NCBI GenBank assembly: GCA_016795425.1
Contig: JAEUHG010000072.1
Span: 1 to 64,000, forward strand
From: Verrucomicrobiales bacterium
Lineage (GTDB): Bacteria; Verrucomicrobiota; Verrucomicrobiia; Limisphaerales; CAIMTB01
Direction: 5' to 3'
DNA length: 64,000 bases
In this document: piece after piece, positions 36,488 through 45,542 of the stretch
Layout of the letters: every line of letters starts with the position of its first letter
Position numbering within the stretch: position 1 is the stretch's first letter
Translations under genes and position numbers: made by a program
Notes under the pieces: generated by a model
Seen by the model: only the letters and a program-made list of their open reading frames with translations
What the model was told of the DNA's origin: nothing
Databases searched by the model: none

Positions 36488-39115
36488 CTAGAATCTCGCG
36501 GAGATCATGAAGCGAGCCTGGATGGGTTCCACCGGGTGAAAGTGCCGCTGCATCACCGCTGTGTCCCCCGGGCGCACCCGCGACTCGTAGGCATACTCAA
36601 TGTCGTGATCGCGCCGGTCCAGCAGGTTGAAAATCTCGGCGGAAACCGTCCATGTCTTGCGAAAGCGGTAGCCCAGACTCGCGCCCAGGAGAACCGTCTC
36701 GCCGGAGCGGATGCTGTCGTCCTCCACCAAAGGGCGCGGCCCGAAATATCGCAGCCGCAAGCTGCCAAAGAAACCGGTGTCGCTCTGGTACGACAGTCCC
36801 GCAGCCACAACGCTTTCGATGGAACCCGGAATGTGATCGCCTTCCGGTGCGTCGTCCCGGAACTCAGCGTGCGAAAACGAAACGTCGAAATCCAGCGTCA
36901 GGTCCTTGGCGAGGTGATAGTAGTTGGCCCATTCCACGCCATACCTTCGACTCGGGCGGCTCGCCTCCGTACTTCCGGCGTCACCGACAAACAACAACTC
37001 GGAATCGATGTCCAGCCACCAGAGCGAGACGGTGCTCTGCAGTCCCTTGATCGCCGTGGTTCGGACACCCACCTCCGCGCCATAGGTAGGCACCAGTGGA
37101 TCGGCCTGGTGAATCGGATTCCCGTCCGCGTCCACGGCAAGGCCCGTCACCGGATCCACACGCGTCGTCGCGCCGCGTCCATCGTTGCTGTGGAATCCCA
37201 ATCCTCCCTGAACGTACACCTCGGTGTCGTTCCATGGGCCCAACACCACGCTGAACTTCGGACTGGCAATGGCGTCGGTTCGCTCCCCGGAGTTCTGCGC
37301 CCGCGTGCTGGTGACGTCGTGCCGATATCCATCGCCCCGAATGCCCGCCACCGTGCGCAAGGTGTCGGTCCACTGAGTCCTGTTCTCGATGAACACTCCG
37401 AGGCTGGTCTGCAGAATTTCGTCTTCGCGCACCACCGCCGGAATCAGACTGCCGTCGTCAGCGTTGGTCTTATCCACACGCCGCCGCGCCTCGGTGTTGA
37501 ACAGGCCGTTGCGGATGTCGTCGTTGCGAAATTGCAGACCGACCGTTGTCTGAACGTCGCGATCGTCCCATTCATGGAAGAAGGTGTGCCGCGCCTCCAA
37601 ACCAGCCGCCACTCGACGGTCCGTTTGCTCGAACTGATCTCCCCGGTTGGTGTCAGTGAGGAAGTAAGTGAAGTTCGAAAAGAGATCGAGATCGTAGTAG
37701 TAGCCGTAAGCCTGGATCTGACTCGCCGACCGTTCATCGCGCCGATGCCACTCGGTCTGAAGACTGTACCGCTGGGAATCCCCGCCCGTCGTGTCGTCGA
37801 GCGAACCAAAGAACGGCACCCAGCCGTCGTCAATGGCGCTGGCCGCCACCTGATCGCTGGAATCCCAGCGACCGTGGTAGCCGCGAAACGTCGCACGAAA
37901 CCCATTGGCGTCGTCGCCGTGACTGTAGGTCAGTTGTCCGTTGAACCGCTGGAAGTCATCCGGGTTCTCCCACGGTCCGTCATGATGATAGGCCTCCAAC
38001 CCATAGAGCAGATGTCCCTCGCCAAGGCGGGGTGACGAGGCGAAGACCGCCCTGCCATAGCCGTACATGCCGCCTTCGACCTGGGCGATGGATTGGTCGA
38101 GGACCTGGAAGGTCTCAAGATGGGCGGCACCGGCCGAGGAGAAGTCTCCGTTCTCCGCGTCATAAACTCCCTTCTGGTAGTTCACCCGCCGCACCAGTTC
38201 GGGGATTACGATGTTGAGATCCGTGTACCCCTGGCCATGCCCGTGGGTAGGCAGATTCACCGGCATGCCATCCAGCGTGGTGAGAAAGTCGGTTCCGTGA
38301 TCGAGATTGAACCCGCGCAGGAAATACTGGTTGGCCTTACCCCCGCCCGCGTGCTGGGTAATGATGACTCCCGGAACGGTCTCGAGGATTTCGCCGGCGC
38401 GGAGGATCGGTCGCTCCGAGAGCTGCGCGTAACCCACCGTACCCATCGTCGCCGAATCCACCAACCCAATCAGGCTGTCTCCCCGTCCCTGAATCAGCAT
38501 TGACGGTAGAAGGATGGTGTCTGCCGGGGCCGGGACAGGCTCCGTCGGCTGGGTCGAGACCTCCTCGGCAGCCCGCGCGGTCGTCGCGCCGCCAATCACG
38601 CACGCAAACCCCAAGGCCGCCGCCCGTCCGGTTAACCAACCCGCTCCCTGCAACAACAGGGTGGATACCGCAAATCCCAGCCCAAAGGCGGTTGTGCTGG
38701 TCGTCAGGGGCATTTCGGCCCCGTGCGCCATCCCATGGAAGAATGCGAAGGCAGCGACGGTCGGCAGCGACCAAACCAAACGCGGTTGGATGCGCAACGC
38801 GGCCAGCAGACCGAAGACCGCCACTGATCCCGCGATGCCCGCCTCCACTCCCGGCCAACGCCATCCATTGGCTCCCGCCCACCCGCCGCCCACCATCGCC
38901 ACGACAAATGTGGTCGGAATCCACCACAAACGACGACCCTGACTCTGCGCAGCCCAGGCCCCGACCATGAGCATGGCGAGGAGATGATCCCAACCCTGGA
39001 AGGGATGATCAAAACCCGCTGACCATCCGGAACTCGATGCCGAAACGGTATGGGCTCCAGAGATCAAGGGCATCAGAACGAATGCACCGATCAACCCGCC
39101 GATTTTCGATTTCAT
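36488..39115 (-). CDS. HupE/UreJ metal permease fused to TonB-dependent receptor
   Basis: An 875-residue fusion from ATG 39115. Residues 1-182 are a complete HupE/UreJ-type permease: signal/TM1, motif HPFQGWDHLLAM (37-48), several membrane helices, then FHGMAHGAEMP (126-136). The last helix (about 163-180) runs into ARA-AEE, a good signal-peptidase I site at 182/183. From there a TonB-dependent receptor follows: plug domain (LSERPILRAGEILETVPGV, FLRGFNLDHGTDF), then a 22-strand-type barrel ending in RFMISARF with a terminal Phe. HupE proteins carry nickel or cobalt across the inner membrane. I infer that cleavage releases the receptor to the outer membrane. No cobalamin riboswitch was seen upstream. 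Near the N-terminus, an ATG far upstream is also open. Confidence 0.88.
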   Translation of the reverse strand: MKSKIGGLIGAFVLMPLISGAHTVSASSSGWSAGFDHPFQGWDHLLAMLMVGAWAAQSQGRRLWWIPTTFVVAMVGGGWAGANGWRWPGVEAGIAGSVAVFGLLAALRIQPRLVWSLPTVAAFAFFHGMAHGAEMPLTTSTTAFGLGFAVSTLLLQGAGWLTGRAAALGFACVIGGATTARAAEEVSTQPTEPVPAPADTILLPSMLIQGRGDSLIGLVDSATMGTVGYAQLSERPILRAGEILETVPGVIITQHAGGGKANQYFLRGFNLDHGTDFLTTLDGMPVNLPTHGHGQGYTDLNIVIPELVRRVNYQKGVYDAENGDFSSAGAAHLETFQVLDQSIAQVEGGMYGYGRAVFASSPRLGEGHLLYGLEAYHHDGPWENPDDFQRFNGQLTYSHGDDANGFRATFRGYHGRWDSSDQVAASAIDDGWVPFFGSLDDTTGGDSQRYSLQTEWHRRDERSASQIQAYGYYYDLDLFSNFTYFLTDTNRGDQFEQTDRRVAAGLEARHTFFHEWDDRDVQTTVGLQFRNDDIRNGLFNTEARRRVDKTNADDGSLIPAVVREDEILQTSLGVFIENRTQWTDTLRTVAGIRGDGYRHDVTSTRAQNSGERTDAIASPKFSVVLGPWNDTEVYVQGGLGFHSNDGRGATTRVDPVTGLAVDADGNPIHQADPLVPTYGAEVGVRTTAIKGLQSTVSLWWLDIDSELLFVGDAGSTEASRPSRRYGVEWANYYHLAKDLTLDFDVSFSHAEFRDDAPEGDHIPGSIESVVAAGLSYQSDTGFFGSLRLRYFGPRPLVEDDSIRSGETVLLGASLGYRFRKTWTVSAEIFNLLDRRDHDIEYAYESRVRPGDTAVMQRHFHPVEPIQARFMISARF

Positions 39116-39169
39116 GGATTTGAATTGCCTCGTGGACCCCGTGATTTCGCCGCGCCATGCCCGGGTCCG

Positions 39170-39194
39170 ATCGAAATACGACTTCCATCGAAAT
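39170..39194 (-). promoter_or_regulatory. Possible operator: paired ATCGAAAT direct repeats upstream of HupE-TonB fusion
   Basis: ATCGAAAT occurs at 39170-39177 and 39187-39194, 17 bp apart, about 55-80 bp upstream of the fusion gene start. The spacing and position would suit a metal-dependent repressor, but no known box matches and two 8-mers can occur by chance. Confidence 0.25.
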
Positions 39195-39295
39195 TCGGAT
39201 GCATGGTCCGCCAGGTTGTCCTCGTCGCGCCCGGCAAGGGTCACGCGTCATGGGAAGGCCGAGTTCCTTTCGGAACTTGAACGAGGACGGGACTG

Positions 39296-39316
39296 CCCTG
39301 TCGCTGTGCGGCAGGG
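39296..39316. repeat. Short palindrome of a dispersed family (copy 2)
   Basis: CCCTGTCGC (39296-39304), three bases, then GCGGCAGGG (39308-39316), one mismatch from perfect. It lies in the 274-bp gap between the rhamnose-operon binding-protein gene and the HupE fusion gene. Same family as 5201-5221 and 58442-58462. Confidence 0.55.
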
Positions 39317-39389
39317 TCTTCCTGAGTTGAAAATGGGCCTGGTGAGGCGGCCCTTGTGGCACCACGACCGAGGTCGACGCATCCACCGT

Positions 39390-40427
39390 TCAGAAGTTGA
39401 ACTGGTCGATGTTGTCCTTGTTGAAAATGAACGGCTTTCCGAGAAGGAGATGGTCACCGACGATCTCGAACTGTCCGAGCGCTCCTGCCTGGTAACTCTT
39501 CGCGCCGGGCTTCAGCGTTCCATCGGCCAGTCCCTTGGCCGCGTGGACCGCCAGGTATCCGAGATCTTCGGTCTTCCACAGGATCACACTATCGGTGACG
39601 CCGTCCTTCACATAGCGCCGGTTCTCGCTCGGCAGGCCCAACCCGATCACCTTCACTTTGCCCGCTTTCCCAGCCTGTTTCACCGCTTCCGCCGAGCCCG
39701 GGACGGCCGGGGAGCAGATGGCCATGATGAGATTGAGGTTGGGATAGGCGCCCAACAGCGTGGTGGCCTCGGCCTGGGCCTTGTCCTTCAAATCGTCGCA
39801 CGGACGCAGCGCCACCATTTTCAGGTTGGGGAACTTCTCCTTACGGCGCGCCTCGATGTGCTTCTGCCACTCGTTCATGTTCGCCGCCGTCAGCGACGCC
39901 GTGATGATGGCAAATTCTCCGGAAGGCCCCACCAACCGTCCCGCTTCGTCCATCAGGGTGTAACCAATGCCCTCCGGGGTGGCCTGGTTCACAAAGAACG
40001 AACGCGCGTCGGGTTGTGCGTCCGAATCGTAGGTGATCACTTTGATCCCCTTGGCCTGCGCCTTGCGGAGCGCCGTCGAAATGCCATCGCGATTCTCACA
40101 CGCGGCGGCGATGGCATCGACGCCCAGCGTGATCCAGTTCTCGATGATCTCATTCTGCTTGGCGGGATCAGGATTGGTCGGGCCATCGAACACCAGGTCG
40201 ACGCCCAACTCCTTGGCCGCGCGTTCGGCCCCTTGCTTGCAGGACACGAAGTAGGCGTTGCCCTTCGATTTGGGCATCAGCGCGATCATCAGCTTCTTGC
40301 CGGAACCGCCGGCGGTCTGGGTGGCTCCGTCACCCGAGGCGCTGTTGTTGGAAGGTCCGCAACCGGTGCCGAGCAGGGCGGCCATCGCGATGGCCGCCGA
40401 CAAAAGGTGAAAGAAGGACTTCGTCAT
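39390..40427 (-). CDS. ABC transporter sugar-binding lipoprotein of the rhamnose operon
   Basis: A 345-residue periplasmic binding protein of the ribose/rhamnose type (Peripla_BP_4). The lipoprotein signal ends LLGTGC, then a Ser/Gly linker. The fold begins LMIALMPKSKGNAYFVSCK and has the ENWITLGVDAIAAACENRDG and VITYDSDAQPDARSFFVNQ strands typical of this group. As the last gene of the operon starting with rhaA, its substrate is most likely L-rhamnose, as in the RhaS binding protein of rhizobial rhamnose operons (established for that system; inferred here). It overlaps the preceding permease gene by 4 bp (ATGA). Confidence 0.88.
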   Translation of the reverse strand: MTKSFFHLLSAAIAMAALLGTGCGPSNNSASGDGATQTAGGSGKKLMIALMPKSKGNAYFVSCKQGAERAAKELGVDLVFDGPTNPDPAKQNEIIENWITLGVDAIAAACENRDGISTALRKAQAKGIKVITYDSDAQPDARSFFVNQATPEGIGYTLMDEAGRLVGPSGEFAIITASLTAANMNEWQKHIEARRKEKFPNLKMVALRPCDDLKDKAQAEATTLLGAYPNLNLIMAICSPAVPGSAEAVKQAGKAGKVKVIGLGLPSENRRYVKDGVTDSVILWKTEDLGYLAVHAAKGLADGTLKPGAKSYQAGALGQFEIVGDHLLLGKPFIFNKDNIDQFNF

Positions 40428-41455
40428 GGAACGGGTTGGGCGGGAGTCTGCGCGGAGCTTCGCCGATCCCGCAAGGCCGCGATGGCCTTCGGCAAAATAC
40501 CGGCACCGAGTGCGAGCAACAGCAGGACACCGGTGAACACGCCCGACAGTTCACTGGCGCTGCTCATGGTGGCGGGCAACCGTGACAATCCATTGGTGAG
40601 CACCGCAATCGCCGCCACGCCTAGCAGCGTGCCGCCCACGGATCCCACGCCACCGAAGATGCTGGTGCCGCCCAGCACCACCGCGGTGATCGCGGCCAAT
40701 TCATAGCCGGTCCCGGCATCCGCCTTGGCCGTGCCGAACCGCGCCGTGTAGGTGATCGAGGCCAGAGCCGCCACCACCCCGGCCAGCACATAGGCGAGTG
40801 CCAATCGCCGCTCCACGGGCACTCCGGCGTAGCGCGCGCCCTCCGGGGCGAATCCGATGGCGCGGAACGACCGGCCGAACGTCGTGTTGTGCACCCACAA
40901 ACCGATCCCCACCGCCACCAGCCCGAATAACCAGGCCTGGGCTGGTAATCCGAGCCATTGGCCGGTGCCGAGAAACAGAAAACCCTCGGGAAATCCCGTG
41001 AAAGCATCGACGCCCCGGGTCAGGGCCTCGGCCAGTCCGCGAAACAGCGAATAGGTTCCCAGCGTGACAATCAGCGGTGGCAACCGCAGCGCCGTAATCA
41101 ACAGAGCATTGCCACCCCCCGCGACGAACCCCACCACCACCGTGCCCAATGCCGCCCATTCCCAACCCCACCCGGCGTCGCGCCACAACTTGCCAAAAGT
41201 CACCGCGCACAGTCCCAACAACGAACCCACCGACAAATCAATCCCGCCCGTCAGAATAATCGGCATCATCACCAACGCCAACAGACCGATCTCGACCGAG
41301 TGCCGGATGATGTTGGTGAGATTATCCGGGGTCAGAAAGTTGCGTCCCTGGGTGGCGAAGAAAAGGACCTCCAGGATCAGCACCACCACCAGCAAGGTTT
41401 CGTGGCGCACCAGAATGCGGCGCAAAGCGGGGTTCATCATGTCAGGTCCCTCCAC
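40424..41455 (-). CDS. ABC transporter permease, rhamnose-type (second permease)
   Basis: A 343-residue integral membrane permease of the ribose/autoinducer-2/rhamnose type. It has the signature ILTGGIDLSVGSLLGLCAV and about ten hydrophobic segments. It overlaps the other permease gene upstream by 14 bp and the binding-protein gene downstream by 4 bp, so the genes must be co-transcribed. Methionines at residues 6 and 7 are alternative starts that would remove the overlap. Two distinct permeases in one operon, rather than a homodimer, is the known layout of rhizobial rhamnose transporters. Confidence 0.9.
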   Translation of the reverse strand: MEGPDMMNPALRRILVRHETLLVVVLILEVLFFATQGRNFLTPDNLTNIIRHSVEIGLLALVMMPIILTGGIDLSVGSLLGLCAVTFGKLWRDAGWGWEWAALGTVVVGFVAGGGNALLITALRLPPLIVTLGTYSLFRGLAEALTRGVDAFTGFPEGFLFLGTGQWLGLPAQAWLFGLVAVGIGLWVHNTTFGRSFRAIGFAPEGARYAGVPVERRLALAYVLAGVVAALASITYTARFGTAKADAGTGYELAAITAVVLGGTSIFGGVGSVGGTLLGVAAIAVLTNGLSRLPATMSSASELSGVFTGVLLLLALGAGILPKAIAALRDRRSSAQTPAQPVP

Positions 41456-42371
41456 GCCGACGTCGCCAACCGTCCGCCACCACCGCGAGCAGAATGATGG
41501 CCCCTTGGCTGGCCTTGTCCCAATACGGTTTCACCCCGAGATACGTCAGCGCCGGGTTGATGCAGGACAACAGCAGGAATCCGGCAAACACACCCCAAAG
41601 ACTTCCGCGCCCCCCCGACACCGCCACACCGCCCACCACGGCCGCCGCAATGGCCTCCAGTTCCAGGCCTCGACCCGTCGAAGGATCAACCTGAGGCGAT
41701 TGAACCAGGTTCATCACCGCCGCCGCCCCGACCAACGCCCCCATGCCGACGAAAACCAGGAAGGTCGTCAGCCGCGGACGCAATCCCGCCAACCGCGCCG
41801 CCTCGGCGTCCGACCCCACCGCATACAGATACCGGCCCGCCGCCAGATGCCGTGTCATGAGGGCCAAAGCCACCAGGACACCGACCGCGATCAGGCACAC
41901 CACCGCCTGCCCGCGCATCATCGGCAACCCGAACCATTGCATGGCATCGGGGAGATTGATGAACACGCCCTGGCGCCAGAGACGCAACCCCTCGCGCAAC
42001 GTCACCATGGTCGCCAGAGTCACCACGATCGAAGGCAATCCCAACCCCGCCACCAACGTGCCGTTGACCGCGCCTCCCACCGCCCCGACGAGCATCGAGG
42101 TCGCCAGCGCGCCGGGAATGCCCGTCGGCCCGGTCGCCACCAAGCCGGCCGCGACACTGCACACGCCAAACAACGAGCCGATCGAGATGTCGATCTGGCG
42201 GGTGAGAATCACCAGCGCCACTCCGCAGGCGACCACCAACCGCGGCGCCGCCGTGGCCAGTCGGGACAGCAACGGTTGCGGTTCGAAAAAACCGGGAGCC
42301 AGGACCGCGAGCACCAGCAGCAGCAGCACCAACGTGCCGGCCACGGAGAGTTCGTGAAAATGTCGTTTCAC
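41442..42371 (-). CDS. ABC transporter permease, rhamnose-type (first permease)
   Basis: A 309-residue permease homologous to its neighbour. The family motif is VILTRQIDISIGSLFGVCSV. Its start overlaps the ATPase gene end by 4 bp and its end overlaps the next permease by 14 bp. It lies in the inner membrane, forming with the second permease the channel fed by the binding lipoprotein. Its N-terminus begins with a short cytoplasmic segment and the first helix (GTLVLLLLVLAVLAPGF). Confidence 0.9.
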   Translation of the reverse strand: MKRHFHELSVAGTLVLLLLVLAVLAPGFFEPQPLLSRLATAAPRLVVACGVALVILTRQIDISIGSLFGVCSVAAGLVATGPTGIPGALATSMLVGAVGGAVNGTLVAGLGLPSIVVTLATMVTLREGLRLWRQGVFINLPDAMQWFGLPMMRGQAVVCLIAVGVLVALALMTRHLAAGRYLYAVGSDAEAARLAGLRPRLTTFLVFVGMGALVGAAAVMNLVQSPQVDPSTGRGLELEAIAAAVVGGVAVSGGRGSLWGVFAGFLLLSCINPALTYLGVKPYWDKASQGAIILLAVVADGWRRRRGGT

Positions 42372-43966
42372 GCCGTCACCCCCGTCTGGCCCAGCGCCGC
42401 CGCCATGACATCGTGGGCCGACGATCCCCCCGGCATCTCCGCCACCACGGTCCCGTGCCGCATCACCAACAGGCGATCGCTCATGCCGACAACTTCCGGC
42501 AGATCGCTGGAGATCATCAGAATGGCCATGCCCTCGCGGGCCAATCGGCGGATGATGCGGTGAATCTCGCTCTTGGCACCCACATCCACGCCCTGTGTCG
42601 GTTCATCGAGAATGAGCACCTTCGGATGCGTGGCGAGCCAGCGGGCCACCGAGACCTTTTGCTGGTTGCCACCGCTCAGACTCCCCCCTGGCGCCTCCGG
42701 CCCGGAGGCCTTGATCCCCAAGTCCCGAATAAAATCCAACGCCAACCGGCGTTCCGCCCCAAATCGCAGCCACGTCCCGGGAAAGAGCCGACGATGAATC
42801 GCCAGCGTCATGTTGTGCGCGATCGGCAAGTCCAGGATCACGCCATGCCGGCGCCGGTCCTCGGGAACATAGGCGATGCCGTGGGCCACGGCCTGGGCGG
42901 GAGAATCGATCGACACCGGTTGCCCGGCCAACCGGATTTCGCCGTGGTCGGCCGGGGTCAAGCCGAACAACACCCGCGCCAATTCCGTGCGGCCTGCACC
43001 CACCAGGCCCGCCAATCCCACCACCTCGCCGACGCGGATTTCAAAGCCAACGCCTTGAACACCGGAAGCCCGAAATCCCAAGTCGCGCACAGCCAACGCC
43101 ACCTCGCCAGGCTTCGACTCCGACGGCGGATAGATGTGCGAGACCTCCCGACCCACCATCATCCGGATCAGTTCCGATTCGCTGAGGGGCGATTCGCCGG
43201 CGGCCGAGGCCTTGAGGTCCCGCGTGCCCACCGACTCGCCGTCGCGCAGAACCGTGACGCGGTCCGCCAAGGCAAAGATCTCCTCCAAACGATGCGAAAT
43301 GTAGATGATCCCGACGCCGCGCCCGCGCAGTTCCTTGACCACCGCGAACAACCGTTCCTGTTCCCGTCGAGTCAGGGAGGCAGTCGGCTCGTCCATGATC
43401 ACGATGCGCGCGCCGGCGCCCAGCACGCAGGCGATCTCGACCAATTGCTGTTCCGGCATCGACAAGGCGCGGACCTCGGCGTCCGGTGAAACGTCCGATC
43501 CGACTTGGGCCAGCAATTCGCGGGCACGTTGTCGGCGCGGATTCCAACGCACCCGGCGCAGCGGCGCCACCGGCTCGAGGCGTAGCGCGATGTTCTCCGC
43601 AACCGTCAAATCAGCGAAAAGAGCGGGTTGCTGGTAGATGCAGGCGATCCCGAGGCGATGCGCGGATGCGGGTGTCAGATGGCGCACCGGACTACCGGCG
43701 ATTTCCAGGGTGCCGCCATCGGGTGAGATGGCGCCGGAGACAACTTTGATGAGCGTCGATTTACCCGCGCCATTCTCGCCCAGCAAGGCATGAACCTCCC
43801 CGGGACGCAGGTCAAACGAGACACCGCGCAGGGCGCGCACGGCCCCAAACGACTTGGTCACGGATCCGAGTTTGAGCAGGGACGAAATCACGGGGCGCGC
43901 GCCGCCAAGTAAACCGCGAACCCGCCCTGGTTGGCCAGAGCTCAGACGCCGATCCATCGGGCGCAC
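42368..43966 (-). CDS. Sugar ABC transporter ATPase with two nucleotide-binding domains, rhamnose operon
   Basis: A 532-residue duplicated ABC ATPase of the ribose/rhamnose class. The N-terminal domain has Walker A GENGAGKSTLIK, signature LSMPEQQLVEIA and Walker B IVIMDEPTASLT. The C-terminal domain has degenerate Walker A GLVGAGRTELAR, signature LSGGNQQKVSVARW and LILDEPTQGVDVG. That asymmetry is normal for this class. It follows rhaA with zero spacing if translated from ATG 43966. GTG at 43891 (VISSLLKLGSV) would match the usual family N-terminus better, so the start is open. It powers uptake through the two adjacent permeases. Confidence 0.92.
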   Translation of the reverse strand: MRPMDRRLSSGQPGRVRGLLGGARPVISSLLKLGSVTKSFGAVRALRGVSFDLRPGEVHALLGENGAGKSTLIKVVSGAISPDGGTLEIAGSPVRHLTPASAHRLGIACIYQQPALFADLTVAENIALRLEPVAPLRRVRWNPRRQRARELLAQVGSDVSPDAEVRALSMPEQQLVEIACVLGAGARIVIMDEPTASLTRREQERLFAVVKELRGRGVGIIYISHRLEEIFALADRVTVLRDGESVGTRDLKASAAGESPLSESELIRMMVGREVSHIYPPSESKPGEVALAVRDLGFRASGVQGVGFEIRVGEVVGLAGLVGAGRTELARVLFGLTPADHGEIRLAGQPVSIDSPAQAVAHGIAYVPEDRRRHGVILDLPIAHNMTLAIHRRLFPGTWLRFGAERRLALDFIRDLGIKASGPEAPGGSLSGGNQQKVSVARWLATHPKVLILDEPTQGVDVGAKSEIHRIIRRLAREGMAILMISSDLPEVVGMSDRLLVMRHGTVVAEMPGGSSAHDVMAAALGQTGVTA

Positions 43967-45235
43967 TCACGACCGTTGCGAAAGCACGTCGCGTTCGTAC
44001 CGTTGAGCCTCCGCCAGCCACGCGATATCGCCGGCGACTCCCTGTCCTTCGCAATAGTATTCCCACACCGCCCCGGCAGGCAGGAGCTTGGCGTCCTCCA
44101 TCAATGCCAACCGACGGGTGTAATCGCCCTCCAGTTCCGCCTGCTTCAACGCTTGGACCGGATTCAATAATGCCACCAACAGTGCCTTCAGCATGTTCCT
44201 GGTGCCGATCACCCACGCCGCCACCCGATTGATGCTGGCATCGAAGTAATCCAATCCGATCCGAATCCGGCCCAGGTACCCCCCCGACACGATCTCCTGC
44301 GCGATGGCCAGCAAATCGTCGTTCAGCGTCACCACGTGGTCACTGTCCCAACGCACCCCGCGGCTCACGTGCAGCGCAATCTCAGGCAAAAAGCATAACA
44401 CCGACGAAATCTTGTCCGCGATGCCTTCCGTCGGATGATAGTGCCCCGCATCCAAGGTCAGGAGCACCTTCCGGCTGACGGCATAGCCGAGGTAAAACTC
44501 ATGCGAACCGGGCGTGTAGCTCTCGGCCCCGATGCCGAACAACTTAGGTTCCACCGAATCCACCGTGTGGTTCGGGTCCATCCGGAGGGCAAAAATGGCA
44601 TCCAACGATTCCATCAACCGTTCCCGCGGCGACCGACGGTCCGCAGGCAGATCTTTCATGCCGTCGGGTATCCAGAGATTGGTCAGGCACGGCGTGCCCA
44701 GGGCCCGACCGAATGCCGCACCGATTTCCCGACATCGAATCCCGTGCTCAATCCAGAATCGTCGAATCCCGGGATCCGGGTGCGTCAACGTCCAACCCCG
44801 TTCCACTTTCGCGTGCCCAAAGTAGGTCTGATTGAAGTCGAGGCCGATGCGCTGGTCCTTTGCCCAATCGATCCACCCGGCGAACTGTGCCGGCGTCAGG
44901 GCGTCGCGATCCACGCGGCGGCCGTCGAACTCGGCATAGCTCGCATGCAGGTTGAACCGGTGGCGTCCCGGTACCAGCGACAACACCTTCTCGAAGTCCG
45001 CCCGCAACTCCGACGGGGTTCGCGCTTTGCCAGGATAATTGCCGGTCACCGCCAATCCGTCGCCCAGCGTGCCGCCCGTCGATTCGAATCCACCGACGTC
45101 ATCGCCTTGCCAGCAATGGATCGAGATCGGGATCCGGGCAAGCGTGGCCAACGCCACCTCCGTATCCACGCCCATGGCGGCATAGCGTTCACGGGCCAAT
45201 GCGTAAGCGGAAGCAAGGGAGGTCGAAAGAGCCAT
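43967..45235 (-). CDS. rhaA: L-rhamnose isomerase
   Basis: A 422-residue close relative of E. coli RhaA, which isomerises L-rhamnose to L-rhamnulose in the cytoplasm. Long stretches match my recall of RhaA: IPISIHCWQGDDVGGFE, GNYPGKARTPSELRAD, NLWIPDGMKDLP, FGIGAESYTPGSHEFY and WDSDHVVTLNDD. The metal-site segment is LDAGHYHPTEGI, and the family length (about 419) is kept. It is the first gene of a five-gene operon with the ABC transporter. Rhamnulokinase, the aldolase or dehydrogenase, and a regulator are not in the window. A tandem repeat begins about 60 bp upstream of its start. Confidence 0.96.
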   Translation of the reverse strand: MALSTSLASAYALARERYAAMGVDTEVALATLARIPISIHCWQGDDVGGFESTGGTLGDGLAVTGNYPGKARTPSELRADFEKVLSLVPGRHRFNLHASYAEFDGRRVDRDALTPAQFAGWIDWAKDQRIGLDFNQTYFGHAKVERGWTLTHPDPGIRRFWIEHGIRCREIGAAFGRALGTPCLTNLWIPDGMKDLPADRRSPRERLMESLDAIFALRMDPNHTVDSVEPKLFGIGAESYTPGSHEFYLGYAVSRKVLLTLDAGHYHPTEGIADKISSVLCFLPEIALHVSRGVRWDSDHVVTLNDDLLAIAQEIVSGGYLGRIRIGLDYFDASINRVAAWVIGTRNMLKALLVALLNPVQALKQAELEGDYTRRLALMEDAKLLPAGAVWEYYCEGQGVAGDIAWLAEAQRYERDVLSQRS

Positions 45236-45354
45236 GGCGGATCAGGTTGGAAGTCCGGGCCCCATCCTAGGGCACCCCGGCGGCCGGGTCTCCGGAAATT
45301 TGGCCAAACACCGGTCGGCGGGCGCATCCCGAGTTGTCGGGGCGATTTCCGTTG

Positions 45355-45461
45355 AAATAGCGGGAGAGGACTCCCGCACTCCACGACGACCAGCGTTGGC
45401 CTGGCCCCTGGGTGCGGACGGGCGCGAAGCGTCGTGGACTGCGGCAGTCCCCTGCCGCTTT
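45355..45461 (+). repeat. REPIN-like interspersed repeat, copy B
   Basis: About 107 bp with imperfect inverted ends (AAATAGCGGGAGAGG... against ...CCCCTGCCGCTTT) around a core with ACGACCAGCGTTGG and GGTGCGGACGGGCGCGAAG. The core matches the 15629-15732 element almost base for base on the opposite strand. It lies within the first tandem unit. Confidence 0.75.
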
Positions 45462-45542
45462 CCCAGCACGGCGATTCCCGGCCGGATTTGGCCAAACACC
45501 GGTCGGCGGGCGCATCCCGAGTTGTCGGGGCGATTTCCGTTG

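Noticed and set aside
39116..39389. Cobalamin riboswitch upstream of the HupE-TonB fusion
   Set aside because: No B12-box-like core was found on the minus strand in the 274-bp gap.
41064..42563. 499-codon plus-strand open frame
   Set aside because: It is antisense to the two permease genes and consists of Arg/His/Gln-rich sequence with no family match.
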